The position numbers were made by a program, and so were the translations under genes. Of a stretch of DNA of 64,000 nt, positions 34,561 through 42,725 are shown in pieces. The notes under the pieces are model-generated. The model was not told where the DNA came from. It ran no database searches and saw only the letters and a program-made list of their open reading frames with translations. This DNA is from Nitrospirota bacterium (lineage in GTDB: Bacteria; Nitrospirota; UBA9217). The DNA is taken from NCBI GenBank assembly GCA_020052615.1, contig JAGVOT010000037.1, positions 1 to 64,000 of the forward strand, given 5' to 3'. Numbering within the stretch: position 1 is the stretch's first letter; each line of letters begins with the position of its first letter.

Positions 34561-35733
34561 TCAGTGATCGATTTCAACGCCGGCGGTCTGCTCACGTACG
34601 GTGATGGCGATCTTGTACAGGAACGTCAGAACCATAAAGCCGATGGCCCAGACGCCCAGGGTGATCATGGCCTCGGGCAGTGTCGGCCAGTAGGGATTCA
34701 CTTCCTCGAAGGGGTTCGGCACGAAACCGCCGATGATCAGGCCGAAACCCTTGTCGATCCAGAGCGAGATGAAGAGCATCACGCAGGCGATCGAAAGCAG
34801 GCCCTCTTTCCGCCGGATCGAAGGCACCCAGAGCATGACGAGCGACAGGACCGCGAAGATCGTCGAAGTCCACATGAGGGGAACGATCTCGGCGTGCCCA
34901 TCGAGCCCCTTGTAGAGATAGACGAAAGGATGCTGATGGCCCGGGATGCCGCTGTAGAAGGCCGTGAAGAACTCCAGGCCGAGCAGGAAGACGTTGGCAA
35001 ACATGGCGTACGCCACAATACGACTCACCGCCTGGATGACGTCCTTGCCGGCGTCGAACTTACTGACCTTGCGCACGATCAGCGCGAGGATGATCAGCAG
35101 CGCCGGGCCTCCGGCAAAGGCCGAGGCCAGGAACCGGGCAGCCATGACCGCGGTGAGCCAGAAATGGCGGCCCGGGATGCCGGAGTACAGGAACGCCGTG
35201 ACCGTATGGATGCTGATGGCCCAGGGAATCGAAAGATAGATCCAGGGCTTGATCCACTTCGGCGGAGGCACGCCCTTCCGGTCTGACCCGAGGGTCACCC
35301 AGCCTACCAGGGCATTGATGAAGAGATAGCCCGACAGTACGACGGAATCCCAGAACATGACCGAGCCCGGCGTGGGATGGAGGAGCACATTCATGATGCG
35401 CATCGGCTGGCCCATGTCCACGAAGATGAACAAGATGCACATGGTCACGGCCGAAATGGCCAGAAATTCGCCCAGGATCACGATCTTCCCGAACTTTTTG
35501 AAGTCATGGAGATAGTACGGTATCACAAGCATGACGGCGGAGGCGGCCACGCCGACCAGGAACGTGAACTGGCCGATGTACAGGCCCCAGGACACGTCGC
35601 GGTGCAGACCGGTCAACCCCAGGCCTTCATTGAACTGCCGGATGTACCAGTACGTACCGATCAGTGCAAAGATGCCGAGAAAACCCACCCATGCCCAGTA
35701 TTTTTTGCTCCCTTCCAGTGCTTTCTCAAGCAT
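34561..35733 (-). CDS. dsrP: DsrP, NrfD-type membrane subunit
   Basis: A 390-residue polytopic membrane protein (about ten helices) of the NrfD/PsrC family, the quinone-interacting subunit of the DsrMKJOP complex. The start at 35733 is set by GGAGGTGG just upstream and overlaps the dsrO end by 8 bp. Typical landmarks include WGLYIGQFTFLVGVAASAVMLVIPYY and GIPGRHFWLTAVMAARFLASAFAGG. It links the membrane quinone pool to the periplasmic DsrJ/DsrO pair. Last gene of the operon, followed by a terminator. Confidence 0.93.
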   Translation of the reverse strand: MLEKALEGSKKYWAWVGFLGIFALIGTYWYIRQFNEGLGLTGLHRDVSWGLYIGQFTFLVGVAASAVMLVIPYYLHDFKKFGKIVILGEFLAISAVTMCILFIFVDMGQPMRIMNVLLHPTPGSVMFWDSVVLSGYLFINALVGWVTLGSDRKGVPPPKWIKPWIYLSIPWAISIHTVTAFLYSGIPGRHFWLTAVMAARFLASAFAGGPALLIILALIVRKVSKFDAGKDVIQAVSRIVAYAMFANVFLLGLEFFTAFYSGIPGHQHPFVYLYKGLDGHAEIVPLMWTSTIFAVLSLVMLWVPSIRRKEGLLSIACVMLFISLWIDKGFGLIIGGFVPNPFEEVNPYWPTLPEAMITLGVWAIGFMVLTFLYKIAITVREQTAGVEIDH

Positions 35734-36574
35734 GATCACCACCTCCGATCAGATAATAGATCGCCGGCCCCGTGCCCAGTTCAGGCTTCCGACGGATCGT
35801 GAGCTTGTTCGATACGATCTGCCGGATCTCCGAGCTCGGGTCATCGAGGTCTCCGAATATCAGGGCCCCTTTCGGCGCGGCTTCGACGCAGGCGGGCATC
35901 TTTCCGACGGCAAGACGCTCGGTGCAGAAAGTACATTTCTCCACCACGCCCTTGGTGCGGGTGGGATACTCCTTGTTCACCTTCCCGCCCTTCGCGGGAT
36001 CGAGGTTTGCCGCGCGGCGAGGGTCGATCCAGTTGAAGCTCCGGGCTCCGTACGGGCAGGCCGCCATGCAGAACCGGCAGCCGATGCAGCGGTGCATATC
36101 CTGCATCGTGATGCCCGTCGCCAGCTTGTAGGTCGCCTTGGTCGGACAGACCCGCACGCAGGCCGGGTTCGTGCAATGGTTGCAGAGCACCATGAACGGC
36201 ATGTCCTTGATATGCTCGCTCTGGTACTTTCGCTCCTCCATTCCCGGAAACGCCTTCTCGTACGTGGTATTCCAGATCCACTTGATCTCGAACTTCTTGT
36301 CAACGGTCCCGTCAGGCTTCCGGAAGTCAGGCACGTTGTGGATCGTGTGGCAGGCGTTGATGGTCTTCGTGAAATCCTCTTCGGTCTTGAACCTGGTCAT
36401 GTCCACAACCATGGCCCAGCGTTTTGCCGTAAGGGCCTCCTTGTTCCGGTCCATCTGGTCGGGCCGGAGGGCGGGCTGCCATGTCGGATGCGTGGCCGAT
36501 GCCACCGAGGCGCCGAATCCCAGGATGGAGGAGATGCCGGCTACCTTGAGGAATTTTCTCCTGTCCATGCTCAT
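35726..36574 (-). CDS. dsrO: DsrO, periplasmic ferredoxin-like subunit
   Basis: A 282-residue protein with a Tat-type signal peptide (MDRRKFLKVAG). Cys clusters: CNHCTNPACVRVCP, CIGCRFCMAACPYGAR and CTFCTERLAVGKMPACVEA, giving several [4Fe-4S] clusters as in DsrO/HybA proteins. The start at 36574 overlaps the dsrJ stop as ATGA, with AAGGAGG upstream. An upstream in-frame extension would lie inside dsrJ. Works in the periplasm with DsrJ and DsrP. Confidence 0.94.
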   Translation of the reverse strand: MSMDRRKFLKVAGISSILGFGASVASATHPTWQPALRPDQMDRNKEALTAKRWAMVVDMTRFKTEEDFTKTINACHTIHNVPDFRKPDGTVDKKFEIKWIWNTTYEKAFPGMEERKYQSEHIKDMPFMVLCNHCTNPACVRVCPTKATYKLATGITMQDMHRCIGCRFCMAACPYGARSFNWIDPRRAANLDPAKGGKVNKEYPTRTKGVVEKCTFCTERLAVGKMPACVEAAPKGALIFGDLDDPSSEIRQIVSNKLTIRRKPELGTGPAIYYLIGGGDHA

Positions 36575-36996
36575 GACTGTGTCTCCTCCTTCTCGACCGG
36601 CTGGATGTGGCAGTCCCAGCAGAACGGCTTGACCGCCATGTAATTGTGGCATTCATCGCAGAACTTCTTCTTGTTCGAGTGGCACTGCATGCAGCCGTTC
36701 TGCAGGCTCATGTTCCAGCGCTTCCCGGTCGAGCTCAGGTACCCGCGGTTGTCGTCGCGCACCACGGCGTCGCGCCAGTTGTTGATAAGCACCATGTGCT
36801 CGCCGCGCATGTATGCTTTAGGCTCGACACATTCCTTCTTGCCGTTCACCTTTTCATATTCCAGAATGGCCGGCGTATCGGTCTTGATATCGAGTTTCTT
36901 GTTCGCTTTCCCGAAGTTGTTGTAGAACGGGAACAGCGCAAGGGCCAGGAAAATCACGATGCCCAGGAACACCGGACCTTTGTTGTAGATCTTCAT
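36571..36996 (-). CDS. dsrJ: DsrJ, triheme cytochrome c
   Basis: A 141-residue membrane-anchored protein: one helix at residues 8-25, then three CXXCH motifs (CMQCH, CDECH, CWDCH) in the last 45 residues. The three hemes are characteristic of DsrJ, which faces the periplasm. Its start overlaps the dsrK stop by one base (TGATG), so translation is coupled. Tail ends about 12 residues after the third heme. Confidence 0.96.
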   Translation of the reverse strand: MKIYNKGPVFLGIVIFLALALFPFYNNFGKANKKLDIKTDTPAILEYEKVNGKKECVEPKAYMRGEHMVLINNWRDAVVRDDNRGYLSSTGKRWNMSLQNGCMQCHSNKKKFCDECHNYMAVKPFCWDCHIQPVEKEETQS

Positions 36997-38615
36997 CAGG
37001 CTTTTTCCTCCTTCGCTTCGATTCCCGGAAGAGGTTCGCCGCGCAGATCGGTCGTTCTCTCCTTCTCGCCCTTCATGATCAAGGCGTTCGCAACCAGTTC
37101 ATGGAGCCCGCAGACGCCCACACTGGGGACCCAGTATTCCATCAGGGCCTTGAGCGTTGCCCGGTCTATGGCGCAGACGTTGGCGAGCATATTCACGCCG
37201 TAATGGTCGGCAACGAACTTGACCGCGTTCGCTCGGGGGAACCCGCCCTTCATCCTGAGATCCATGTCTTCCGAGGCATTCAAACCCGTGCCGCTGCCGC
37301 AGCAGAAGGTTTTTTCACGGATCGTGTCTTCCGGCATCTCGACGAAGTTATTCACTACGTTCTTGAGCACGTACCGTGGTTCCTCGAGCATGCCCATGCC
37401 GCGCGCTACGTTACAGGAATCATGCCAGGTGACCTTGAGGTGGTCGTTCCGCTTTGGGTCAAGCTTGAGCTTGTTGTTCTTGATCAGGTCAGCGGTGAAT
37501 TCGGCGACATGGACCATTTTCATGGATTTCGCGTTCTCGAAGACCGTGCCGGTGATCGGCGACTTGGGGACTTCGAGGAAATCTGCCGGACCGTTCCAGG
37601 TGTCCATGTACTGCGAAAGTACCCTCCACATGTGGCCGCATTCTCCGCCGAGGATCCACTTCACGCCGAGCCGCTTGGCCTCGGCGTAGATCTTGGAATT
37701 GAGCCGCTTTGCCATCTCGTTCGAGGTGAAGAAGCCGAAATTGCCGCCTTCCGAGGCGTAGGTGCTCCAGGTGTAATCGAGGCCGAGTTCCTCGAAAAGC
37801 ATCATGTAGCCCATGGCGGTGTAGGTGCCCGGGTCGGCGAACAGGTCGCCCGAAGGCGTTACGAACAGGATCTCTGCGCCCTTCCGGTTGAAGGTCGGCT
37901 TGATCCGCTTGCCGGTGACCGTCTCGATGTCATCCAACATGTACTCGAGGTTGCCGACGATCGTATGGGGCTCGAGGCCCAGGTGGTTGCCCTTCATGTA
38001 GCAGTTCGAGACCGGCCCGGCGATCCACTCGATGTTCAATCCGAGGAGATTGAGCAGTTCCCGTCCGATCATGGTGATCTCCGCCTGGTCGATGCCGTAG
38101 GGGCAGAAGACGGAGCAGCGGCGGCATTCGGTGCACTGATAGAAGTAGTACCACCATTCCTTCAGCACATCCACGGTCAGTTCCCGCGCGCCGGCCATCC
38201 TACCGAAGATCTTGCCGGCCGTCGTGAACTCCTTCCGGTAGACTGAACGGATGAGCTCTGCCCTGAGCACCGGCATATTCTTCGGGTCGCCTGTACCGAT
38301 GAAAAAATGGCACTTGTCTGCGCAGGCACCGCAGCGCACACAGATGTCCATGAACAGTCGGAAGGACCGGTACTTCTTGAGCCGGTCCGCGATCCCCTCG
38401 AGGAGGATCTCCTTCCAGTTCTCCGGAAGTTTCCAGTCAGCATCTGCAGGACGCCACTCCCTGGGATTCGGGAATCCAACGATCTCGAGGCTCTTCGGCT
38501 TCGATCCGTGGCAGAACATGCCTTCCTTGAAGACCACGGGCGTGTCCATCCAGTCGGTTTTCGGCGGAGTCAAGTCTATCTTCGAAAGCTCTTCTGGTTT
38601 CGGAAGTTTAGCCAT
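36996..38615 (-). CDS. dsrK: DsrK, HdrD-like catalytic iron-sulfur subunit
   Basis: A 539-residue cytoplasmic subunit related to heterodisulfide reductase HdrD. Two ferredoxin clusters (CVRCGACADKC and CTECRRCSVFCP, residues about 95-190), then CCG-type Cys motifs in the C-terminal part (CGHMW at about 340; CCGSGTGLNASED at about 440). Proposed to act on the DsrC trisulfide or related thiols. Begins 2 bp after the dsrM stop; ends in TGATG with dsrJ. Confidence 0.95.
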   Translation of the reverse strand: MAKLPKPEELSKIDLTPPKTDWMDTPVVFKEGMFCHGSKPKSLEIVGFPNPREWRPADADWKLPENWKEILLEGIADRLKKYRSFRLFMDICVRCGACADKCHFFIGTGDPKNMPVLRAELIRSVYRKEFTTAGKIFGRMAGARELTVDVLKEWWYYFYQCTECRRCSVFCPYGIDQAEITMIGRELLNLLGLNIEWIAGPVSNCYMKGNHLGLEPHTIVGNLEYMLDDIETVTGKRIKPTFNRKGAEILFVTPSGDLFADPGTYTAMGYMMLFEELGLDYTWSTYASEGGNFGFFTSNEMAKRLNSKIYAEAKRLGVKWILGGECGHMWRVLSQYMDTWNGPADFLEVPKSPITGTVFENAKSMKMVHVAEFTADLIKNNKLKLDPKRNDHLKVTWHDSCNVARGMGMLEEPRYVLKNVVNNFVEMPEDTIREKTFCCGSGTGLNASEDMDLRMKGGFPRANAVKFVADHYGVNMLANVCAIDRATLKALMEYWVPSVGVCGLHELVANALIMKGEKERTTDLRGEPLPGIEAKEEKA

Positions 38616-38617
38616 GT

Positions 38618-39613
38618 CTACTCCTTTTCTACCGGCAGGCCGGCGCCTTTCATTTTTTCCCTGAAGTCATTCTCGTATTCCTCATAGGTGTGAACATGAA
38701 CCGGATAATTCCAGGGATTGACATGTCTTTTCATACGGCTGTTGTTCGCCAGGTTCCTCGTGGGGCTCATGAAGACGCCGGCCATGTGCACCAGTTTGCT
38801 CATGGGAAAGTATACGAACAGCACGGAGAGGAGAAACAGGTGCGTGAAGAACATGGGGCTGATCGTCTCGGCGACCGTCGGGTTGAAACTGATGAGCCCC
38901 ATGGCAAGGACCTTTACGCTCACGATGTCCGTCTTCGTGAAATAGCGCATCAGGACGCCGGTAACGGCGATGCCGAGTATCAGGAAGAGCGGAAAGTAGT
39001 CTGCGATCAGCGAGATGTACTTGACCTGCGGAATGCCGATGCGTCGGATGAACAGGTAGGTCACCGACGCCAGAATGACCGCATCGGTCATGTAGAACAG
39101 TGGTGCGCCGATCTGGAGGAAACTGTCGAGACCCTCGATCATCTGGATCGCCGCGGGAACCTGTTCGATGAAGAACCGCATGTGACGGACCAGGATGATG
39201 AGGAACGACCAGTGGAAGGCAAGACCCGCGGCCCAAAGCCACTTGGCCTCGCCGTAGGCCACCTGTGTTCCGTCACCCACCTGCTGGGTCTTGAGATTCC
39301 GGAAGAGAGACCGGAAGAACAGCACCTCCAGCGCCATTCGCGCGATGACGCCCAGACCGGTGGAAGGGCTTTCAATGGTGCTGTGCTTGATCCAGGGCAG
39401 CGATTTCTGCTGTCCCGTGGTCGTGGGGATGCGGAACGGCACGGGAGAGCTTGCCCATTTCAGGATGCGAACGACCATCCCGACGACAAAGATGATGAAT
39501 GCGGCATACGGGATGACCACGCCAAAAAGGAACCGCATGGCCGGTACAGACGCACCTGCATAGGCGATGAGCGCCAGCAGGAGTACCGCGATTAAGGATA
39601 CCAGAGCTTTCAT
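38618..39613 (-). CDS. dsrM: DsrM, membrane cytochrome b-type subunit
   Basis: A 331-residue NarI-like membrane protein with about five or six helices and conserved His residues typical of heme b ligands (for example in FHWSFLIILVRHMRF). It passes electrons between quinones and DsrK. First of the MKJOP run, located downstream of the RsbRD_N-like gene with about 50 bp spacing. Start ATG at 39613. Confidence 0.94.
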   Translation of the reverse strand: MKALVSLIAVLLLALIAYAGASVPAMRFLFGVVIPYAAFIIFVVGMVVRILKWASSPVPFRIPTTTGQQKSLPWIKHSTIESPSTGLGVIARMALEVLFFRSLFRNLKTQQVGDGTQVAYGEAKWLWAAGLAFHWSFLIILVRHMRFFIEQVPAAIQMIEGLDSFLQIGAPLFYMTDAVILASVTYLFIRRIGIPQVKYISLIADYFPLFLILGIAVTGVLMRYFTKTDIVSVKVLAMGLISFNPTVAETISPMFFTHLFLLSVLFVYFPMSKLVHMAGVFMSPTRNLANNSRMKRHVNPWNYPVHVHTYEEYENDFREKMKGAGLPVEKE

Positions 39614-39664
39614 ATCGTTACCTCGTTTCGTATAAGATAACCGGAATGCTCGTGCTGCTCAAAC

Positions 39665-40177
39665 CTATTCCTGGTTTTCCGTGGTGAGTTTTGCCTTCTG
39701 CAGCAGCCGGAAGGTCATGCTCCGCGCTTCTTTCGCTTTGATATCATAGATCGTTTCCCGGCATTGCATATAGAGATCGAAGGCGAACAGGGCAAGGTCA
39801 TCGACGGAGGACTCGAAGAACACAAGTTCTCCTGCCAACGCCGGTTCCTGCGCCTTCTCTCCCAGTTTGTTCCGCACGACGGTCTTCAGTTGGAGGATGA
39901 ACCGGAGCGCCTCGGAAGGGGCGAAGTCCTGTACAGCACGGATCCGGACGATGCCATCCAGAAAACGGGACGTGTCCGATGGCAGCATGCCCTTCAGGAG
40001 GCCGTCGAACAGGCCTTCAAGCCCCTGTTGGGTGTTGAAGCCAACGGGGTTGGTGAAGGGCGCGCCCTGCCGCCGCAGCGGACCGCGCGTCTCTTCCTTA
40101 TAGGTCCCGACCACCGTCTCGAACCACTGGTTGACGATCGCAGAACGGTTTTCCTGCAGCAGGTTCTTCAGGTTCAT
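39665..40177 (-). CDS. RsbRD_N-like protein in the dsr locus
   Basis: A 170-residue all-helical protein resembling the RsbRD/RsbT co-antagonist N-terminal domain: MNLKNLLQENRSAIVNQWFETVVGTY, TNPVGFNTQQGLEGLFDGLL, then FILQLKTVVRNKL. In stressosome proteins this domain senses signals. Related genes precede dsrM in several sulfate reducers. No STAS or kinase domain is attached. ATG at 40177 preferred over a TTG two codons earlier. Lies between a hairpin and dsrM; it could regulate or stabilise the complex. Confidence 0.65.
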   Translation of the reverse strand: MNLKNLLQENRSAIVNQWFETVVGTYKEETRGPLRRQGAPFTNPVGFNTQQGLEGLFDGLLKGMLPSDTSRFLDGIVRIRAVQDFAPSEALRFILQLKTVVRNKLGEKAQEPALAGELVFFESSVDDLALFAFDLYMQCRETIYDIKAKEARSMTFRLLQKAKLTTENQE

Positions 40178-40212
40178 GGTCAATTCTTATTCCCGTGATG
40201 ATCAGCAGAAAG

Positions 40213-40240
40213 TCCGCCCTGCGCAACAGCGCAGGGCGGA
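40213..40240 (-). terminator. strong hairpin in the dsr locus
   Basis: Perfect 12-bp stem TCCGCCCTGCGC/GCGCAGGGCGGA around a 4-nt loop, between the DsrF-like gene and the RsbRD_N-like gene. On the minus strand it is followed by CTTTCTG, so it may be a partial terminator or an mRNA stabiliser. Confidence 0.7.
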
Positions 40241-40248
40241 TCATAAGT

Positions 40249-40665
40249 TTAGAAAAACAGCAAATGTTTGACCGACTCCATTTCCTTCTGGATCTCGGCG
40301 AACGAAACAAATTTCGTCGAAATGTCCGCTCCACCCATATCCTCGGCATCGGAGACTATCTGGTCCTCTTTGAGGCCAAGGCGCTCCATATCCTCTTTGC
40401 AGACCCAAATAGGAACATCGGTCATAAGACAGCCTTTGATGTGACTTTCAGTGCTCGTCACGCCATAGGTTTTCATCGCCTGCTGGCCCTTGACAGCGTT
40501 CAGCACACCGTCGCCGACGAATGCGACGGTAGGAACAACTGAATCGCCCTCATCCATGTAGATCTCGGCGGTCTGGCTTGCCAGTGCATGGGTGAGCGCA
40601 AGGCGGGGGTTCTCGCTCTTGTACGGCGGTCTCTGAACAACAAACAATAATTTGACTGCACCCAT
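40249..40665 (-). CDS. DsrE/DsrF (TusD/TusC)-like sulfur relay protein
   Basis: A 138-residue protein of the DsrE family. N-terminal KLLFVVQRPPYKSE resembles the DsrF/TusC start; VCKEDMERLGL (Cys89) resembles the active-site Cys segment of the family, and a second Cys lies at 79. Overlaps the preceding DsrE gene by one base. Together with the DsrE and DsrH neighbours it would form a three-component sulfurtransferase. Which of DsrE or DsrF it is cannot be settled without alignment; length is slightly above DsrF. Confidence 0.7.
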   Translation of the reverse strand: MGAVKLLFVVQRPPYKSENPRLALTHALASQTAEIYMDEGDSVVPTVAFVGDGVLNAVKGQQAMKTYGVTSTESHIKGCLMTDVPIWVCKEDMERLGLKEDQIVSDAEDMGGADISTKFVSFAEIQKEMESVKHLLFF

Positions 40666-41024
40666 TACTCACCTCCTATGTGGAGAAGCCGGTCGGTCTT
40701 GACGGTCTTCGCCAGGTACCAGTCCATGCTGGCGCGCTTCATGCCTTCGGGCACATCTTCCTTGTGGTAGCCACGGGCCTCGGCGCATGCCTCGCACACC
40801 GTGATTTCCATACCCTTGGACATCAGTTCCTTCATCCGCTTTTCCAGGTGAGAGTAATCTTTGAAAGCTTTCTGTCCTTTTTTTGCCATCATCACGGCGT
40901 TCCCGGAAAGCCACATGTTGACCTTGTGGCCCTTCGCGATCGCGGCCTCGGCAAGCTTGAACGAAAAATCAAGCGACATCGAGCCAACGAGGGACGGGAA
41001 AACTCCAAGCGTCAGTTCAGCCAT
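40665..41024 (-). CDS. dsrE: DsrE (TusD)-like sulfurtransferase
   Basis: A 119-residue DsrE-family protein: SFKLAEAAIAKGHKVNMWLSGNAVM, then TVCEACAEARGYHKEDV with Cys77 at the position expected for the DsrE active-site cysteine and Cys80 nearby. Such proteins pass persulfide sulfur to DsrC. One-base overlap with the DsrF-like gene (TGATG type) indicates coupled translation. A hairpin sits upstream at about 41053-41075 on the minus strand. Confidence 0.78.
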   Translation of the reverse strand: MAELTLGVFPSLVGSMSLDFSFKLAEAAIAKGHKVNMWLSGNAVMMAKKGQKAFKDYSHLEKRMKELMSKGMEITVCEACAEARGYHKEDVPEGMKRASMDWYLAKTVKTDRLLHIGGE

Positions 41025-41094
41025 GGTATCCTCCTTGCAGATTTGAGCGCTACGCCATCGTCGCAGCGCGAAAAAATGGACCCCTGAATTAAGG

Positions 41095-41394
41095 TTACAA
41101 CCACGCGGTCTTCTCGTACTCGTTCGTAATCAAGTCCACGATGTCCCCGTAGCTCACCAGCTTGACCTTCGGGTTCACGTTCGCCGCGGTATATCCCCGC
41201 GTCTCGAGATCGTCCGTGAGAGCGTAGAACGTCGCTCCCGCCTTGGACAGGACGGGCGAATCCTTGCCGCCTTCTTTGATCACTGCGTGGTAAATACCGT
41301 TTTCGACCAGGATGACGCCCAGCTTTTCCGCCTTCAACCGTTCGTAGGTATCTTCGGTCCTTCGTAGATCGCTTAGAAACACGGCCAGTTTCAT
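41095..41394 (-). CDS. dsrH: DsrH (TusB)-like protein lacking Cys
   Basis: A 99-residue protein. The second half (ATFYALTDDLETRGY...VKLVSYGDIVDLITNEYEKTAWL) is typical of DsrH/TusB. There is no cysteine in the entire sequence, whereas characterised sulfur-oxidiser DsrH carries a conserved Cys near residue 20; it may therefore be structural only. First of the H-E-F trio, before which lies a terminator. Operon order H-E-F differs from the E-F-H order of purple sulfur bacteria. Confidence 0.72.
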   Translation of the reverse strand: MKLAVFLSDLRRTEDTYERLKAEKLGVILVENGIYHAVIKEGGKDSPVLSKAGATFYALTDDLETRGYTAANVNPKVKLVSYGDIVDLITNEYEKTAWL

Positions 41395-41438
41395 CAGATC
41401 ACCTCCCTGTGGTATTCAGTTCAAACGGCTAAAAAAAG

Positions 41439-41466
41439 AGGGGATAATTTATTTCAACTATCCCCT
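41439..41466 (-). terminator. rho-independent terminator after the ferredoxin gene
   Basis: Read on the minus strand: an 8-bp stem (TATCCCCT arm at 41459-41466, paired with 41439-41446), 12-nt loop, followed by a run of seven Ts. Separates the ferredoxin gene from the dsrHEF-like trio. Confidence 0.8.
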
Positions 41467-41495
41467 TTCGGTATGGAACCTTTATCTTTCCATCA

Positions 41496-41681
41496 CTAGA
41501 GTTCCTGCACCGTGATGGCTTGCTGAGGGCAATTCTCAACGCACGTCAGGCAGTTGATGCACTCTGACATATTGACCGGCTCGGCCTTGCCGCCCTCAAG
41601 CTTGAAGACCTGCTGGGGGCAGACATTGACGCAGGTGCCGTCGCCGTCGCACTTGTTCTTGTCAACCGTTACCATGATCAT
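41496..41681 (-). CDS. small ferredoxin with one Asp-substituted cluster site
   Basis: A 61-residue ferredoxin. The second site is a full CxxCxxCxxxCP (CINCLTCVENCP). The first reads CDGDGTCVNVCP: Asp replaces the second Cys, as in ferredoxins that hold a [3Fe-4S] or Asp-ligated [4Fe-4S] cluster. Predicted to be a cytoplasmic electron carrier, maybe serving DsrAB. AAGGAGG is about 10 nt upstream. It lies between dsrC and dsrH with its own flanking terminators. Confidence 0.85.
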   Translation of the reverse strand: MIMVTVDKNKCDGDGTCVNVCPQQVFKLEGGKAEPVNMSECINCLTCVENCPQQAITVQEL

Positions 41682-41772
41682 GCCGCAACTTCCTCCTTAG
41701 CGCAATCTTCTGCAGGTGTCCTGTATCTCCGCGGTTCCTCGGCGCGAGCCCCCTTGGACAAACAAGACCGCA

Positions 41773-41799
41773 CGTATCCGGGGACAGCCCCCGAATACG
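41773..41799 (-). terminator. hairpin after dsrC
   Basis: CGTATTCGGGG/CCCCGGATACG (11-bp stem with one wobble, loop of five) on the minus strand, followed by a weak T-rich stretch (TCTTGTTTG). Located about 33 bp after dsrC, before the ferredoxin gene; likely partial terminator. Confidence 0.65.
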
Positions 41800-41831
41800 C
41801 GCTGAGCCTGATAATTTGCCAACGACCGGTC

Positions 41832-42167
41832 CTAGACGCAGCCGGTCGGCTTAGGAAGACCGGCGATTTTGCAGGCCTGCTTGGCCGGGCCGCCCGGATA
41901 GAGTTCATAGAGATATTTGGTGTTGCCCTTGTCGGGACCAAGCTTCTTGCCGATCTCTTTCACCAGGATCTTGATCATCGGCGCGATCTGGTACTGCTTG
42001 TAATAGTCGCGCAGGAAGTTCACAACCTCCCAATGCTGGTCGGTCATCTCGATCCCTTCCACCTCGGCGAAATACTTGGCAACATCCATGTTCCAGTCGT
42101 CCAGGTTCGCCAAAAAGCCATCCTCATCAACTTCTATCGTTTTACCTGCTACTGTGATCGTTCCCAT
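41832..42167 (-). CDS. dsrC: DsrC
   Basis: A 111-residue DsrC. The C-terminal arm carries both redox cysteines, Cys99 (QACKIAGL) and Cys110 as the penultimate residue, 10 residues apart, as needed for the trisulfide mechanism with DsrAB. Also WNMDVAKYFAEVEGIEMTDQHWEVVNFLRDYY as in authentic DsrC. Its own candidate promoter lies at 42245-42273 and AAAGGGGA precedes the ATG. It carries sulfur from DsrAB to the DsrMKJOP complex or from DsrEFH. Confidence 0.96.
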   Translation of the reverse strand: MGTITVAGKTIEVDEDGFLANLDDWNMDVAKYFAEVEGIEMTDQHWEVVNFLRDYYKQYQIAPMIKILVKEIGKKLGPDKGNTKYLYELYPGGPAKQACKIAGLPKPTGCV

Positions 42168-42244
42168 GTTCTGTGTCCCCTTTCTTAAATTGAGCGGACG
42201 CTTCGAAGAGCGCCTCTGCGTGATTAGGTTCCCGTGCTTGCGGC

Positions 42245-42273
42245 ACTGTACCTGTTGATCTGATAGTTGTCGG
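42245..42273 (-). promoter_or_regulatory. candidate promoter for dsrC
   Basis: On the minus strand CCGACA (-35 position, 42268-42273) and TACAGT (-10, 42245-42250) are separated by exactly 17 bp, each matching consensus at 4 of 6 positions. The gap 42168-42365 between dsrC and the zinc-ribbon gene holds no gene. Confidence 0.35.
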
Positions 42274-42365
42274 CCGTGTTGCGCCTGAGCATCACCTCCG
42301 TCATGGATGCATCAGGAGCTCAACGGCCATGTTATGACTAAGGATGCCATCACATAAGCTGACGG

Positions 42366-42725
42366 TCATCGTGCTGTTTTTTCACTGGTCTTCATGACGT
42401 AAAGCCGGCCGTATCGGTCCATATATCCCCTGCTAATGCCCGTTGAACTGTGCGTTCTCCAGTCATAGCTGAGAATAGCGTCCTGGTAGTCTACCTCAGG
42501 AATAAGGTCCCCCACACTTTTTCCCAGGGCATCTGCTGCCCAATTGAGTGCCTGAGCCATCATGGATCCAACATCCTTGCCCGTGGGGTCCACAAGGTAG
42601 AGCGCACCGCAGAAGCAGATCCCACCCGAACCTCGTTCTGTTCCGCTGATCGCAATTTCTGCGGGCCTTGGCAGATCAGCTCCGCAGAACGGACACCGTG
42701 GCGCACTTTTCTCCTGTGTCCTCAT
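42366..42725 (-). CDS. zinc-ribbon protein associated with dsrN
   Basis: A 119-residue protein with a CPFCGADLP zinc-ribbon-like motif near residue 12 and a second CFC motif near residue 38, so about three or four Cys ligands. The rest is helical and ends in a basic stretch. Overlaps the dsrN stop by 4 bp (ATGA). Found beside dsrN in the locus; function not recognised. Confidence 0.6.
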   Translation of the reverse strand: MRTQEKSAPRCPFCGADLPRPAEIAISGTERGSGGICFCGALYLVDPTGKDVGSMMAQALNWAADALGKSVGDLIPEVDYQDAILSYDWRTHSSTGISRGYMDRYGRLYVMKTSEKTAR

